From Streptomyces sp. NRRL B-1347 (GTDB lineage: Bacteria; Actinomycetota; Actinomycetes; Streptomycetales; Streptomycetaceae): a stretch of 64,000 nucleotides of DNA. The stretch's first letter is position 1, and each line of letters begins with the position of its first letter. Below, one piece after another: positions 26,658 to 33,805 of this stretch. The notes under the pieces were generated by a model. It had not been told where the DNA came from, did no database searches, and saw nothing but the letters and a program-made list of their open reading frames with translations. The position numbers were made by a program, and so were the translations under genes. The stretch lies in the NCBI RefSeq assembly GCF_000720325.1, contig NZ_JOJM01000006.1, positions 1 through 64,000 of the forward strand. The letters run 5' to 3'.

Positions 26658-28046
26658 ATGAGCACCACGGAGCGTCCCAGGATCCTCGTAGTAGGCGGTG
26701 GGTACGTAGGCCTGTACGCAGCTCGTCGCATTCTCAAGAAGATGCGCTACGGCGAGGCGACCGTCACGGTCGTCGACCCGCGCTCGTACATGACGTACCA
26801 GCCCTTCCTCCCCGAAGCCGCCGCCGGCAGCATCTCGCCGCGGCACGTCGTCGTCCCGCTGCGACGCGTGCTGCCCAAGGCCGAGGTACTGACCGGTCGG
26901 GTCACGACCATCGACCAGGACCGCAAGGTCGCCACGATCGCGCCGCTCGTCGGCGAGGCGTACGAGCTGCCGTTCGACTACCTGGTCATCGCGATGGGCG
27001 CGGTCTCCCGCACCTTCCCGATCCCCGGCCTCGCCGAGCAGGGCATCGGCATGAAGGGCATCGAGGAGGCCATCGGCCTGCGCAACCACGTGCTCGAGCA
27101 GCTGGACAAGGCCGACTCCACGACCGACGAGGAGGTCCGCCGCAAGGCGCTGACCTTCGTCTTCGTCGGCGGTGGCTTCGCCGGTGCCGAGACCATCGGT
27201 GAGGTCGAGGACATGGCCCGCGACGCGGCCAAGTACTACAGCACCGTGTCGCGCGACGACATGCGCTTCGTCCTCGTGGACGCCGCCGACAAGATCCTGC
27301 CGGAGGTCGGCCCGAAGCTCGGCCAGTACGGCAAGGAGCACCTGGAGAGCCGCGGCGTCGAGGTCTACCTCTCCACCTCCATGGACTCCTGCGTCGACGG
27401 CCACGTCGTGCTGAAGAACGGCCTCGAGGTCGACTCCAACACGATCGTCTGGACCGCCGGTGTGAAGCCGAACCCGGCGCTCGCCCGCTTCGGCCTCCCG
27501 CTCGGCCCGCGCGGCCACGTCGACACCCAGACGACCCTCCAGGTCCAGGGCACCGACTACATCTGGGCCGCGGGCGACAACGCCCAGGTCCCGGACCTCG
27601 TCGGCCGCAAGGCGGGCAACGAGAACGCCTGGTGCCCGCCGAACGCCCAGCACGCGCTCCGCCAGGCCAAGGTCCTCGGCGACAACGTGGTCTCCGGCAT
27701 GCGGGGCTTCCCGCAGAAGGAGTACAGCCACGCCAACAAGGGCGCGGTCGCGGGTCTCGGCCTGCACAAGGGCGTCGCGATGATCGTCATGGGCAAGATG
27801 AAGATCAAGCTCAAGGGCCGTCTCGCCTGGTACATGCACCGTGGCTACCACGGCATGGCGATGCCGACGTTCAACCGCAAGATCCGTGTCTTCGCGGACT
27901 GGACGCTCGGCATGTTCCTCAAGCGCGAGGTCGTCTCGCTCGGCGCGATGGAGACCCCGCGCGAGGAGTTCTACGAGGCCGCCAAGCCCGCTCCCAAGCC
28001 GGCCGCCGCCGCGGCTCCGGTCGAGGAGAAGGCCAAGGCCTCCTAG
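26658..28046 (+). CDS. ndh: Type II NADH dehydrogenase
   Basis: This 462-residue FAD-dependent oxidoreductase has two Rossmann nucleotide sites: FAD at the N-terminus (ILVVGGGYVGLYAARR) and NADH in the middle (FVFVGGGFAGAETIGEVE). The flavin motif WAAGDNAQVPD and a C-terminal amphipathic region (KLKGRLAWYMHRGYH) that anchors the enzyme to the membrane follow. It passes electrons from NADH to menaquinone without pumping protons. The tail is Ala/Pro/Lys-rich. The ATG at 26658 has GGAGGGGG about 16 nt upstream, rather far, so the exact start is open. Confidence 0.95.
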   Translation: MSTTERPRILVVGGGYVGLYAARRILKKMRYGEATVTVVDPRSYMTYQPFLPEAAAGSISPRHVVVPLRRVLPKAEVLTGRVTTIDQDRKVATIAPLVGEAYELPFDYLVIAMGAVSRTFPIPGLAEQGIGMKGIEEAIGLRNHVLEQLDKADSTTDEEVRRKALTFVFVGGGFAGAETIGEVEDMARDAAKYYSTVSRDDMRFVLVDAADKILPEVGPKLGQYGKEHLESRGVEVYLSTSMDSCVDGHVVLKNGLEVDSNTIVWTAGVKPNPALARFGLPLGPRGHVDTQTTLQVQGTDYIWAAGDNAQVPDLVGRKAGNENAWCPPNAQHALRQAKVLGDNVVSGMRGFPQKEYSHANKGAVAGLGLHKGVAMIVMGKMKIKLKGRLAWYMHRGYHGMAMPTFNRKIRVFADWTLGMFLKREVVSLGAMETPREEFYEAAKPAPKPAAAAAPVEEKAKAS

Positions 28047-28068
28047 GTTCCGGCGCACGTCGTACAAG

Positions 28069-28116
28069 ACCCGAAGGGTCCCCGCTATCCGTGGAGCGGG
28101 GGCCCTTCGGGTTTTT
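28069..28116 (+). terminator. Intrinsic terminator after ndh
   Basis: An 18-bp stem with one G:T pair (28069-28086 with 28095-28112) and an 8-nt loop is followed by a run of T. It lies 22 bp after the ndh stop. Confidence 0.9.
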
Positions 28117-28296
28117 CGCGTCGTGAGGGGAAGAACAGGAAGAACGGGAGGGAGCGATTCCCGTTGGCCGATTTCCATGCCTGCTACACGCATTTTGCCG
28201 ATTCGTGACGCCGTAACGGGACTGCGCGGGCGTGTCGTTGGTGTTTACGTGGAAACGGACCATTCCCCGGGACATCCCCTTGCGGAGGTGTGTGCC

Positions 28297-29649
28297 ATGC
28301 AGGACGCCGCTTCGCGGCTGAAGAACATCGCCGAGCAGGTACTGGGAGCTCAGCTACCCGTTCGTATCCGCGCCTGGGACGGCTCGGAGGCCGGCCCGCC
28401 GGGGGCGCCCGTCCTCGTCGTACGCCATCGGCGCGCGCTGCGCCGCCTGTTGTGGAAGCCGGGGGAGCTGGGGCTCGCCCGGGCCTGGGTGGCGGGGGAC
28501 CTCGACGTCGAGGGCGATCTGTACCAGGCCCTCGACCTGCTCGCGGAGTTCATCTGGGAGCGCGACGACGACGCCCCCACGCTCGCCGAGTCGCTGCGCG
28601 ACCCGAAGGTGCGGGCCGCCGCCCGCGCGCTGGTCGCGCTCGCCGCGCCCTTCGTGCCGCCGCCCGTGCCGCGCGAGGAGATGCGCAGACACGGCAGGCT
28701 GCACCTGCACACCAAGGGCAGCGACAAGCAGGCCATCAGCCACCACTACGACGTCGGCAACGACTTCTACGAGCTGGTCCTCGGCCCCTCCATGGTCTAC
28801 TCCTGCGCCTACTGGGAGACGCCCGACAGCAGCCTTGAGGACGCCCAGCGCGACAAGCTCGAACTGATCTGCCGCAAGCTCGACCTGAAGCCCGGCACGC
28901 GCCTCCTGGACGTCGGCTGCGGCTGGGGCTCCATGGCCATCCACGCCGCCCGCGAGCACGGCGTGCGCGTCGTCGGCGTCACGCTCTCCCGCGAGCAGGC
29001 CGCGTACGCCCGCAAGCGCATCGCCGAGGAGGGCCTGACCGACCGCGTGGAGATCCGCGTCCAGGACTACCGCGACGTGCGCGACGGCCCGTACGACGCG
29101 ATCTCGTCCGTCGGCATGGCCGAGCACGTCGGCTCCGACCGCTACCTGGACTACGCGCGCGACCTCCACACCCTCCTGAAGCCGGGCGGGCGCCTGCTCA
29201 ACCACCAGATCGCGCGCCGCCCCCTCGGCGACGAGGCGGCGTACTCCGTCGACGAGTTCATCGACGCGTACGTCTTCCCCGACGGCGAACTGGCCCCGCT
29301 CGGCACCACCGTGGGCCTCCTGGAGCGCGCCGGGTTCGAGGTCCGCGACGTGGAGTCCATCCGCGAGCACTACGCCCACACCCTGCGCCGCTGGGTCGCC
29401 AACCTGGAGGCCGACTGGCCCCGCGGCCAGCGCCTGACGAGCCCGGGCCGCGCCCGCATCTGGCGGCTCTACATGGCCGCCTCCGCCCTGGCCTTCGAGC
29501 GCAACCGCATCGGGGTGAACCAGGTCCTGGCGGTCAGGACACCGGAGGACGGCGCGTCGGGCATGCCGTTGCGGTCCAGGGACTGGCGCCCCGGAGGGGC
29601 GCGGGGAACTGCGCGACCGGCCACCGCGGACCCGCAGACGAAGCACTGA
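28297..29649 (+). CDS. Cyclopropane-fatty-acyl-phospholipid synthase-like methyltransferase
   Basis: This 450-residue CFA/mycolate-synthase-family enzyme transfers a methylene from SAM to unsaturated acyl chains of membrane lipids. It has an N-terminal lipid-binding part, then HHYDVGNDFYELVLG and SMVYSCAYW, SAM motif I LLDVGCGWGSMAIHAA (about residue 205), SVGMAEHVG and the C-terminal YMAASALAFERNRIGVNQVL. ATG 28297 follows GGAGG. The last about 22 residues (WRPGGARGTARPATADPQTKH) are not family sequence. They are encoded by a dispersed Streptomyces repeat that recurs near 32240, so the original end has been overwritten. Confidence 0.92.
   Translation: MQDAASRLKNIAEQVLGAQLPVRIRAWDGSEAGPPGAPVLVVRHRRALRRLLWKPGELGLARAWVAGDLDVEGDLYQALDLLAEFIWERDDDAPTLAESLRDPKVRAAARALVALAAPFVPPPVPREEMRRHGRLHLHTKGSDKQAISHHYDVGNDFYELVLGPSMVYSCAYWETPDSSLEDAQRDKLELICRKLDLKPGTRLLDVGCGWGSMAIHAAREHGVRVVGVTLSREQAAYARKRIAEEGLTDRVEIRVQDYRDVRDGPYDAISSVGMAEHVGSDRYLDYARDLHTLLKPGGRLLNHQIARRPLGDEAAYSVDEFIDAYVFPDGELAPLGTTVGLLERAGFEVRDVESIREHYAHTLRRWVANLEADWPRGQRLTSPGRARIWRLYMAASALAFERNRIGVNQVLAVRTPEDGASGMPLRSRDWRPGGARGTARPATADPQTKH
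29585..29636. repeat. Dispersed repeat copy A (inside the CFA synthase 3' end)
   Basis: CGCCCCGGAGGGGCGCGGGG, then AACTGCGCGACC, matches the copy at 32240-32275 in the leader of the permease gene. It is a short hairpin-headed repeat known from many Streptomyces intergenic regions. Confidence 0.85.
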
Positions 29650-29651
29650 AA

Positions 29652-29686
29652 AAGGGGTCCCGGGCGCACGGCGCCCGGGACCCCTT
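29652..29686. terminator. Bidirectional terminator between convergent genes
   Basis: A perfect 16-bp stem (29652-29667 with 29671-29686) with a 3-nt loop separates the CFA gene (+) and the ABC permease (-). The A-run at 29649-29653 gives a U-tract for minus-strand transcripts. Confidence 0.9.
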
Positions 29687-29698
29687 CACCGCCCGACG

Positions 29699-32215
29699 TC
29701 AGTCGGACTTGATGGCCTGCAGGGGGTTGAGCCGCGCGGCGGACCGGGCGGGCCACACCGCGGCCAGCACGCCCACCACCGCGGCGATGGCGAGGAAGAG
29801 CAGGATCCGGCCCACGGGGATCTCCATCGTGTACGTCTTCACCGAGCCGGAGATGCTGTCGCCCGCGACCCAGCCGAGGAACAGGCCGAGGCCGACGCCG
29901 AGCACCGCGCCGAACAGGGAGATCACGACGGACTCCAGGCGCACCATCTGCTTGATCTTCGAGCGGTCGAGGCCGATCGCGCGGAGCATGCCGATCTCGT
30001 GCTTCCGCTCGAAGACGGACATCGCGAGGGTGTTGATGACGCCGAGGACCGCGACCAGGATGGCCATGGCGAGCAGGCCGTACAGCATGTTCAGGAGCAG
30101 GTTGATGGCGCCGCCGACCTCGTTGCTGATGTCGTCCTTGTCCTGGATCTTGATGGCGGGGTTGTCGCCGAGGGCCTTCACGACGGCGTCCTCGGCCTTG
30201 TCGGACGCGCCGTCCTTCATCTTCAGGAGGACCTGCTGGTCCTGGATCTTCGACAGGTGCGGGGTGACGACGGAGGTGGGCGTGAAGAGGCCCTGGAGCA
30301 TCTCGTTGGACTTGTAGACGCCCGCGACCTTCAGCCGGGCGGTCTTGTCGTCGTCGAACTTCACCGGGACGGTGTCACCGGCCTTCAGGCCCTTGTCGTC
30401 CGCCAGCTCCTTGTCGACGAGGGCGGCGTTGCCCTTGAGCCCGGCGATCGAGCCGCTGGTGAAGTCCAGGCCGACGAGCTTGTCGAAGGCCTTGGGGTCG
30501 ACGCCGGTGATCCGGGTGTTGCTGCCGTCGGCCTCGCCCCAGGTGGTGCGCAGGGCGCTGCTGGCCTCGACCTCGGGCAGCTTCGCCAGCTGCTCGTGGA
30601 CCTTGGGGGTCAGCGGCTCGAAGTTCGCCATCGAGACGGCGTAGTCGGCCTTCAGGGAGTCCGTGGCCATCTTGTTGATGGCGCTGCCCATGGAGACGGC
30701 GACGACGGTCATCGCGGTGATGAGGGTCAGGCCGATCATCAGGGCCGAGGCGGTGGAGGCCGTGCGGCGCGGGTTGCGCACCGAGTTGAGGCGCGACAGC
30801 TTGCCGGTGACGCCGAAGGGCTTCAGGAGCGGGCCCGCGGCGGCGATGAACGGGCGGGAAAGCAGCGGCGTGAGGACGATGACGCCGACGAGGATCGTCG
30901 CGGCGCCCCCGGACTTCACGTAGTTGTCGTCCATGAACAGCATGACCGCGCCGAGCGCGACGATCAGCGAGCCGATGGTGTTGCGGACGACCAGGCCGCG
31001 CGTGGTGGGTGAGGCGTGGACGCTGTTCATCGCGGCGACCGGCGGGATCTTCGCGGCACGGCGGCCCGGCAGCCAGGCGGCCAGCATGGTCACGACCACG
31101 CCGATGAGCAGGGCGACCAGGATCGTGTTGGGGGCGATCTTCAGCGGCCCGTCGGGCAGCGAGGCGCCGCCCGCGTTCATCAGGGCCTCCAGGCCCACGG
31201 CCACGCCGATGCCGAGCGCGAAGCCCGCGACGGCGGCGACCAGGCCGACGATGAACGCCTCGATCAGCACCGAGCGCGTGACCTGGCGGCGCGAGGCGCC
31301 GACGGCCCGCATCAGGGCCAGCTCCTTGGTGCGCTGGGCGACCAGCATGGTGAAGGTGTTGGCGATGATGAAGATGCCGACGAACAGCGCGATCCCGGCG
31401 AAGATCAGCAGCACCTGGCTCATGGCGCTGGTGTTCTGCTCGATCATCCGGTCCTGCTCGTCCTTCAGCGAGGCCCCGGTCTCCGCCTCGGTGTCCTTCG
31501 GCAGGATCTTCTCGACGGCGCCCTTCAGGGCGGACTCGCTGGTGCCCGCGGCGGCCTTCACGTCGATCTCGTCGTACTCGGACTTGCCGAGGACCTTGCG
31601 CGCGGTGTCGTTGTCGAACAGCACGAGGCTGCCGCCCGCGACGACGCTGCCGTCGTCGGTGTCGAAGACGCCGGAGACCTTGGCGGTCTTCACGGGGCCG
31701 TCGGTGGAGTAGCGGACGGTGTCGCCGACCCCGTAGCCGGTGCGGTCGGCGGTACGGCTGTCCAGGGCGATCTCGCCCGCGGACCGCGGGGCCTTGCCCG
31801 CGGCGAAGTCGTAGCGCGGGTCCTTGCCGCCCTTGCCCGGGTAGTAGTTGGCGCCGGTGGTGCCCCACTCGCCGCCGACGAGCTTGCCGTCCTTGTCGGC
31901 GAGCGCGGTGAAGCCGGAGTAGGTGCCGATCACGGAACCGGCGCCGGGCAGCTCCCCGGCCTCGGTCAGCAGTGCGTCGGTGAGGCGGGGCGGCTGCTTG
32001 GCCTCCTGGCCGTCGTCGTGGGAGCCGCCGTCCTGGCGGATGGCGACCGAGACGTGGTCGAAGCTCTTCGCGGACTTGTTCTTGTAGGCGGAGCCGAAGG
32101 TGTCGGTGAAGACCAGCGTGCCGGAGACGAACGCGACGCCGAGCATGACGGCGAGCACGGTCATCAAGAGCCGGGCCTTGTGCGCGAGCACGTTGCGCAG
32201 GGCGGTACGGAACAT
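29699..32215 (-). CDS. ABC transporter permease, two FtsX domains (second copy)
   Basis: This 838-residue permease is paralogous to the one at 3235-5817, with the same layout: an N-terminal helix (LLMTVLAVMLGVAFVSGTLV), a large extracellular domain, a first FtsX unit near 280-420, a second extracellular domain, and a last FtsX unit (LLNMLYGLLAMAILVAVLG, ERKHEIGMLRAIG). It works with the ATPase at 32315-33088. ATG 32215 has AGGACC upstream. A dispersed repeat sits in the 99-bp gap to the ATPase, so coupling is looser than in the first pair. Substrate is unknown. Confidence 0.92.
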   Translation of the reverse strand: MFRTALRNVLAHKARLLMTVLAVMLGVAFVSGTLVFTDTFGSAYKNKSAKSFDHVSVAIRQDGGSHDDGQEAKQPPRLTDALLTEAGELPGAGSVIGTYSGFTALADKDGKLVGGEWGTTGANYYPGKGGKDPRYDFAAGKAPRSAGEIALDSRTADRTGYGVGDTVRYSTDGPVKTAKVSGVFDTDDGSVVAGGSLVLFDNDTARKVLGKSEYDEIDVKAAAGTSESALKGAVEKILPKDTEAETGASLKDEQDRMIEQNTSAMSQVLLIFAGIALFVGIFIIANTFTMLVAQRTKELALMRAVGASRRQVTRSVLIEAFIVGLVAAVAGFALGIGVAVGLEALMNAGGASLPDGPLKIAPNTILVALLIGVVVTMLAAWLPGRRAAKIPPVAAMNSVHASPTTRGLVVRNTIGSLIVALGAVMLFMDDNYVKSGGAATILVGVIVLTPLLSRPFIAAAGPLLKPFGVTGKLSRLNSVRNPRRTASTASALMIGLTLITAMTVVAVSMGSAINKMATDSLKADYAVSMANFEPLTPKVHEQLAKLPEVEASSALRTTWGEADGSNTRITGVDPKAFDKLVGLDFTSGSIAGLKGNAALVDKELADDKGLKAGDTVPVKFDDDKTARLKVAGVYKSNEMLQGLFTPTSVVTPHLSKIQDQQVLLKMKDGASDKAEDAVVKALGDNPAIKIQDKDDISNEVGGAINLLLNMLYGLLAMAILVAVLGVINTLAMSVFERKHEIGMLRAIGLDRSKIKQMVRLESVVISLFGAVLGVGLGLFLGWVAGDSISGSVKTYTMEIPVGRILLFLAIAAVVGVLAAVWPARSAARLNPLQAIKSD

Positions 32216-32237
32216 GGTGTGAGGTCCTGGTGGGGCT

Positions 32238-32292
32238 GGGCGCCCCGGAGGGGCGCGGGGAACTGCGCGACCAGCCACGAGCGGCCCGCAGG
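32238..32292. repeat. Dispersed repeat copy B (between ABC ATPase and permease)
   Basis: Same element as 29585-29636: a CGCCCC-GGA-GGGGCG hairpin then CGGGGAACTGCGCGACC(A/G)GCCAC. It separates the two genes of the ABC operon. Confidence 0.85.
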
Positions 32293-32314
32293 GGAAGACT
32301 GACCGGCGAAGCGC

Positions 32315-33088
32315 TTAGCTCGTGCGGCCCTTGGCGTCGAAGTCCTTCATCCGGTCGAGCACGCGGTCCGCGGACGGCTGGTGCATCTCGTCGACCACCC
32401 GCCCGTCCGCAAGGAAGATCACGCGGTCCGCGTACGACGCGGCGACCGGGTCGTGGGTGACCATGACGACGGTCTGGCCCAGCTCGCGCACGGAGTTGCG
32501 CAGGAAGCCGAGGACCTCGGCGCCGGAGCGGGAGTCGAGGTTTCCGGTCGGCTCGTCACCGAAGATGATCTCCGGCTTGGAGGCCAGGGCGCGGGCCACG
32601 GCGACGCGCTGCTGCTGACCGCCGGAGAGCTCGGTGGGCCGGTGGGAGAGGCGCCCGGCCAGGCCCACCATGGAGATCACCTGCTCCAGCCACTGCTTGT
32701 CGACCTTGCGGCCCGCGATGTCCATGGGGAGCGTGATGTTCTCCAGGGCGGTCAGGGTCGGCAGCAGGTTGAACGCCTGGAAGATGAAGCCGATCTTGTC
32801 CCGACGGAGCTTGGTGAGCTGCTTGTCCTTCAGCGTCGACAGCTCGGTCTCGCCGATGCGCACCGAGCCGGAGCTGAAGCTGTCCAGGCCGGCCACGCAG
32901 TGCATCAGCGTGGACTTGCCGGAGCCCGAGGGGCCCATGATCGCGGTGAACCGGCCCTGGCCGAAGTCGACGGAGACCCGGTCGAGCGCGACCACCTGGG
33001 TCTCGCCCTGGCCGTACACCTTGGACAGATCCGTGGCGCGCGCGGCCACCGCGGTGGCGTGGGCGGCGAAGGGAGTGGTGGTGGTCAC
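32315..33088 (-). CDS. ABC transporter ATPase, LolD/MacB type (second copy)
   Basis: This 257-residue ATPase is very close to the one at 2450-3238: Walker A GPSGSGKST, Q-loop FQAFNLLPT, LSGGQQQR, FGDEPTGNLDSR, VTHDPVAASYADR and the same C-terminal (DAKGRTS versus DARGRTS). It is upstream of, and cotranscribed with, the permease at 29699. The GTG at 33088 has AGGAG about 9 nt upstream. Near identity of two ATPases may allow subunit sharing. Confidence 0.93.
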   Translation of the reverse strand: MTTTTPFAAHATAVAARATDLSKVYGQGETQVVALDRVSVDFGQGRFTAIMGPSGSGKSTLMHCVAGLDSFSSGSVRIGETELSTLKDKQLTKLRRDKIGFIFQAFNLLPTLTALENITLPMDIAGRKVDKQWLEQVISMVGLAGRLSHRPTELSGGQQQRVAVARALASKPEIIFGDEPTGNLDSRSGAEVLGFLRNSVRELGQTVVMVTHDPVAASYADRVIFLADGRVVDEMHQPSADRVLDRMKDFDAKGRTS

Positions 33089-33618
33089 GGGAGGGTGCTC
33101 CTGTCGGGACGGCGGGTCGGGGGGACTGCATCCATCGTCCTGGCCGAAGCGGGCCCCGTAGTCAGCCGCTGTTCCGGTTCCTGGGGGCGACTGCGGTCGG
33201 ACTCGCGGGGTCCATGTCATACCTGGGGATGACGGGCTCCCCTGAGACGAGGGCCCGGGAGCGGCCGGGTACCGCGCCCCCGACACGACCGGGGGAACCC
33301 GTGGGACACGACCGGGGGAGGCGCGCGAGGCACTGTCCGGCCGCCGGTGTGCGCGGGGGCGGCGCACAACGGTGCACGGCCCCGGCCGCGGCGGGCGGAG
33401 CACGCTTGCCGCACACGGAGCGGAGACGGCTAAATTCCGTCAATTCCCTCGCGTTCACGGGCCTTGGCCGGTGTGGCCGACGGCAAGTACCACCGGCGCG
33501 TACCAGGTGCTGATGCACCCTCAGACGTCAATAAAATAAGACAACGTCGGGCTGCCGTTCCGCTATTCGGGGGATGCCTCCCGATAGGGTCGAAGCCTTG
33601 ATGCGGAGCCTACGGCCT
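33089..33618. other. 530-bp intergenic region upstream of bldA
   Basis: No gene is seen. There is a 14-bp direct repeat ACACGACCGGGGGA (33283 and 33306) and an unusually AT-rich spot (ATAAAATAAG, about 33531) flanked by GACGT/ACGTC. Near the end comes TAGGGT (33585-33590), about 29 bp before the tRNA, a likely -10 for bldA. No clear -35 is visible. Confidence 0.55.
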
Positions 33619-33701
33619 GCCCGGGTGGTGGAATGCAGACACGGCGAGCTTAAACCTCGCTGCCCTTCATGGGCGTACCGGTTCAAGTCCGGTTCCGGGC
33701 A
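33619..33701 (+). tRNA. bldA: tRNA-Leu (anticodon UAA), bldA
   Basis: This is an 83-nt class II tRNA. The acceptor GCCCGGG pairs with TCCGGGC, the discriminator is A, CCA is not encoded, there is a long variable arm, and the T arm is CCGG-TTCAAGT-CCGG. The anticodon stem GCGAG/CTCGC encloses CTTAAAC, giving anticodon TAA, which reads the rare codon UUA. In Streptomyces this is bldA, needed for aerial growth and antibiotic production because regulatory genes carry TTA codons. The gene is intact although an integrated element begins at its 3' end. Confidence 0.97.
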
Positions 33702-33703
33702 CC
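33660..33703 (+). other. Presumed attL: 3' half of bldA at the element boundary
   Basis: Elements with tyrosine integrases usually recombine inside the 3' part of a tRNA gene and restore it. The integrase starts 103 bp past bldA, so the crossover most likely lies between the anticodon/variable arm and the tRNA end. No second copy of the tRNA 3' end was found in the window. attR should therefore be beyond 64000. Confidence 0.6.
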
Positions 33704-33792
33704 TCCGCCACCCTGCCCGCCGACCTGCTGAAACGACCTGAAGTCGTGGGTGAAGCCTGCGTGTTCGGGAGCACGGCGGGAGCACGCCGTCC

Positions 33793-33805
33793 TAGTGTCC
33801 GGCCA
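33793..33805 (+). promoter_or_regulatory. Candidate -10 for a leaderless integrase transcript
   Basis: TAGTGT (33793-33798) ends 6 bp before the integrase ATG and there is no ribosome site before that ATG. Transcription would start at or next to the A of ATG. No good -35 is seen, so read-through from bldA is an alternative source of integrase mRNA. Confidence 0.4.

Noticed and set aside
33619-33701. Reading the tRNA as tRNA-Leu(CAA) or a tRNA fragment left by integration
   Set aside because: The anticodon loop is clearly CT-TAA-AC and all arms pair, so it is a full tRNA-Leu(UAA).
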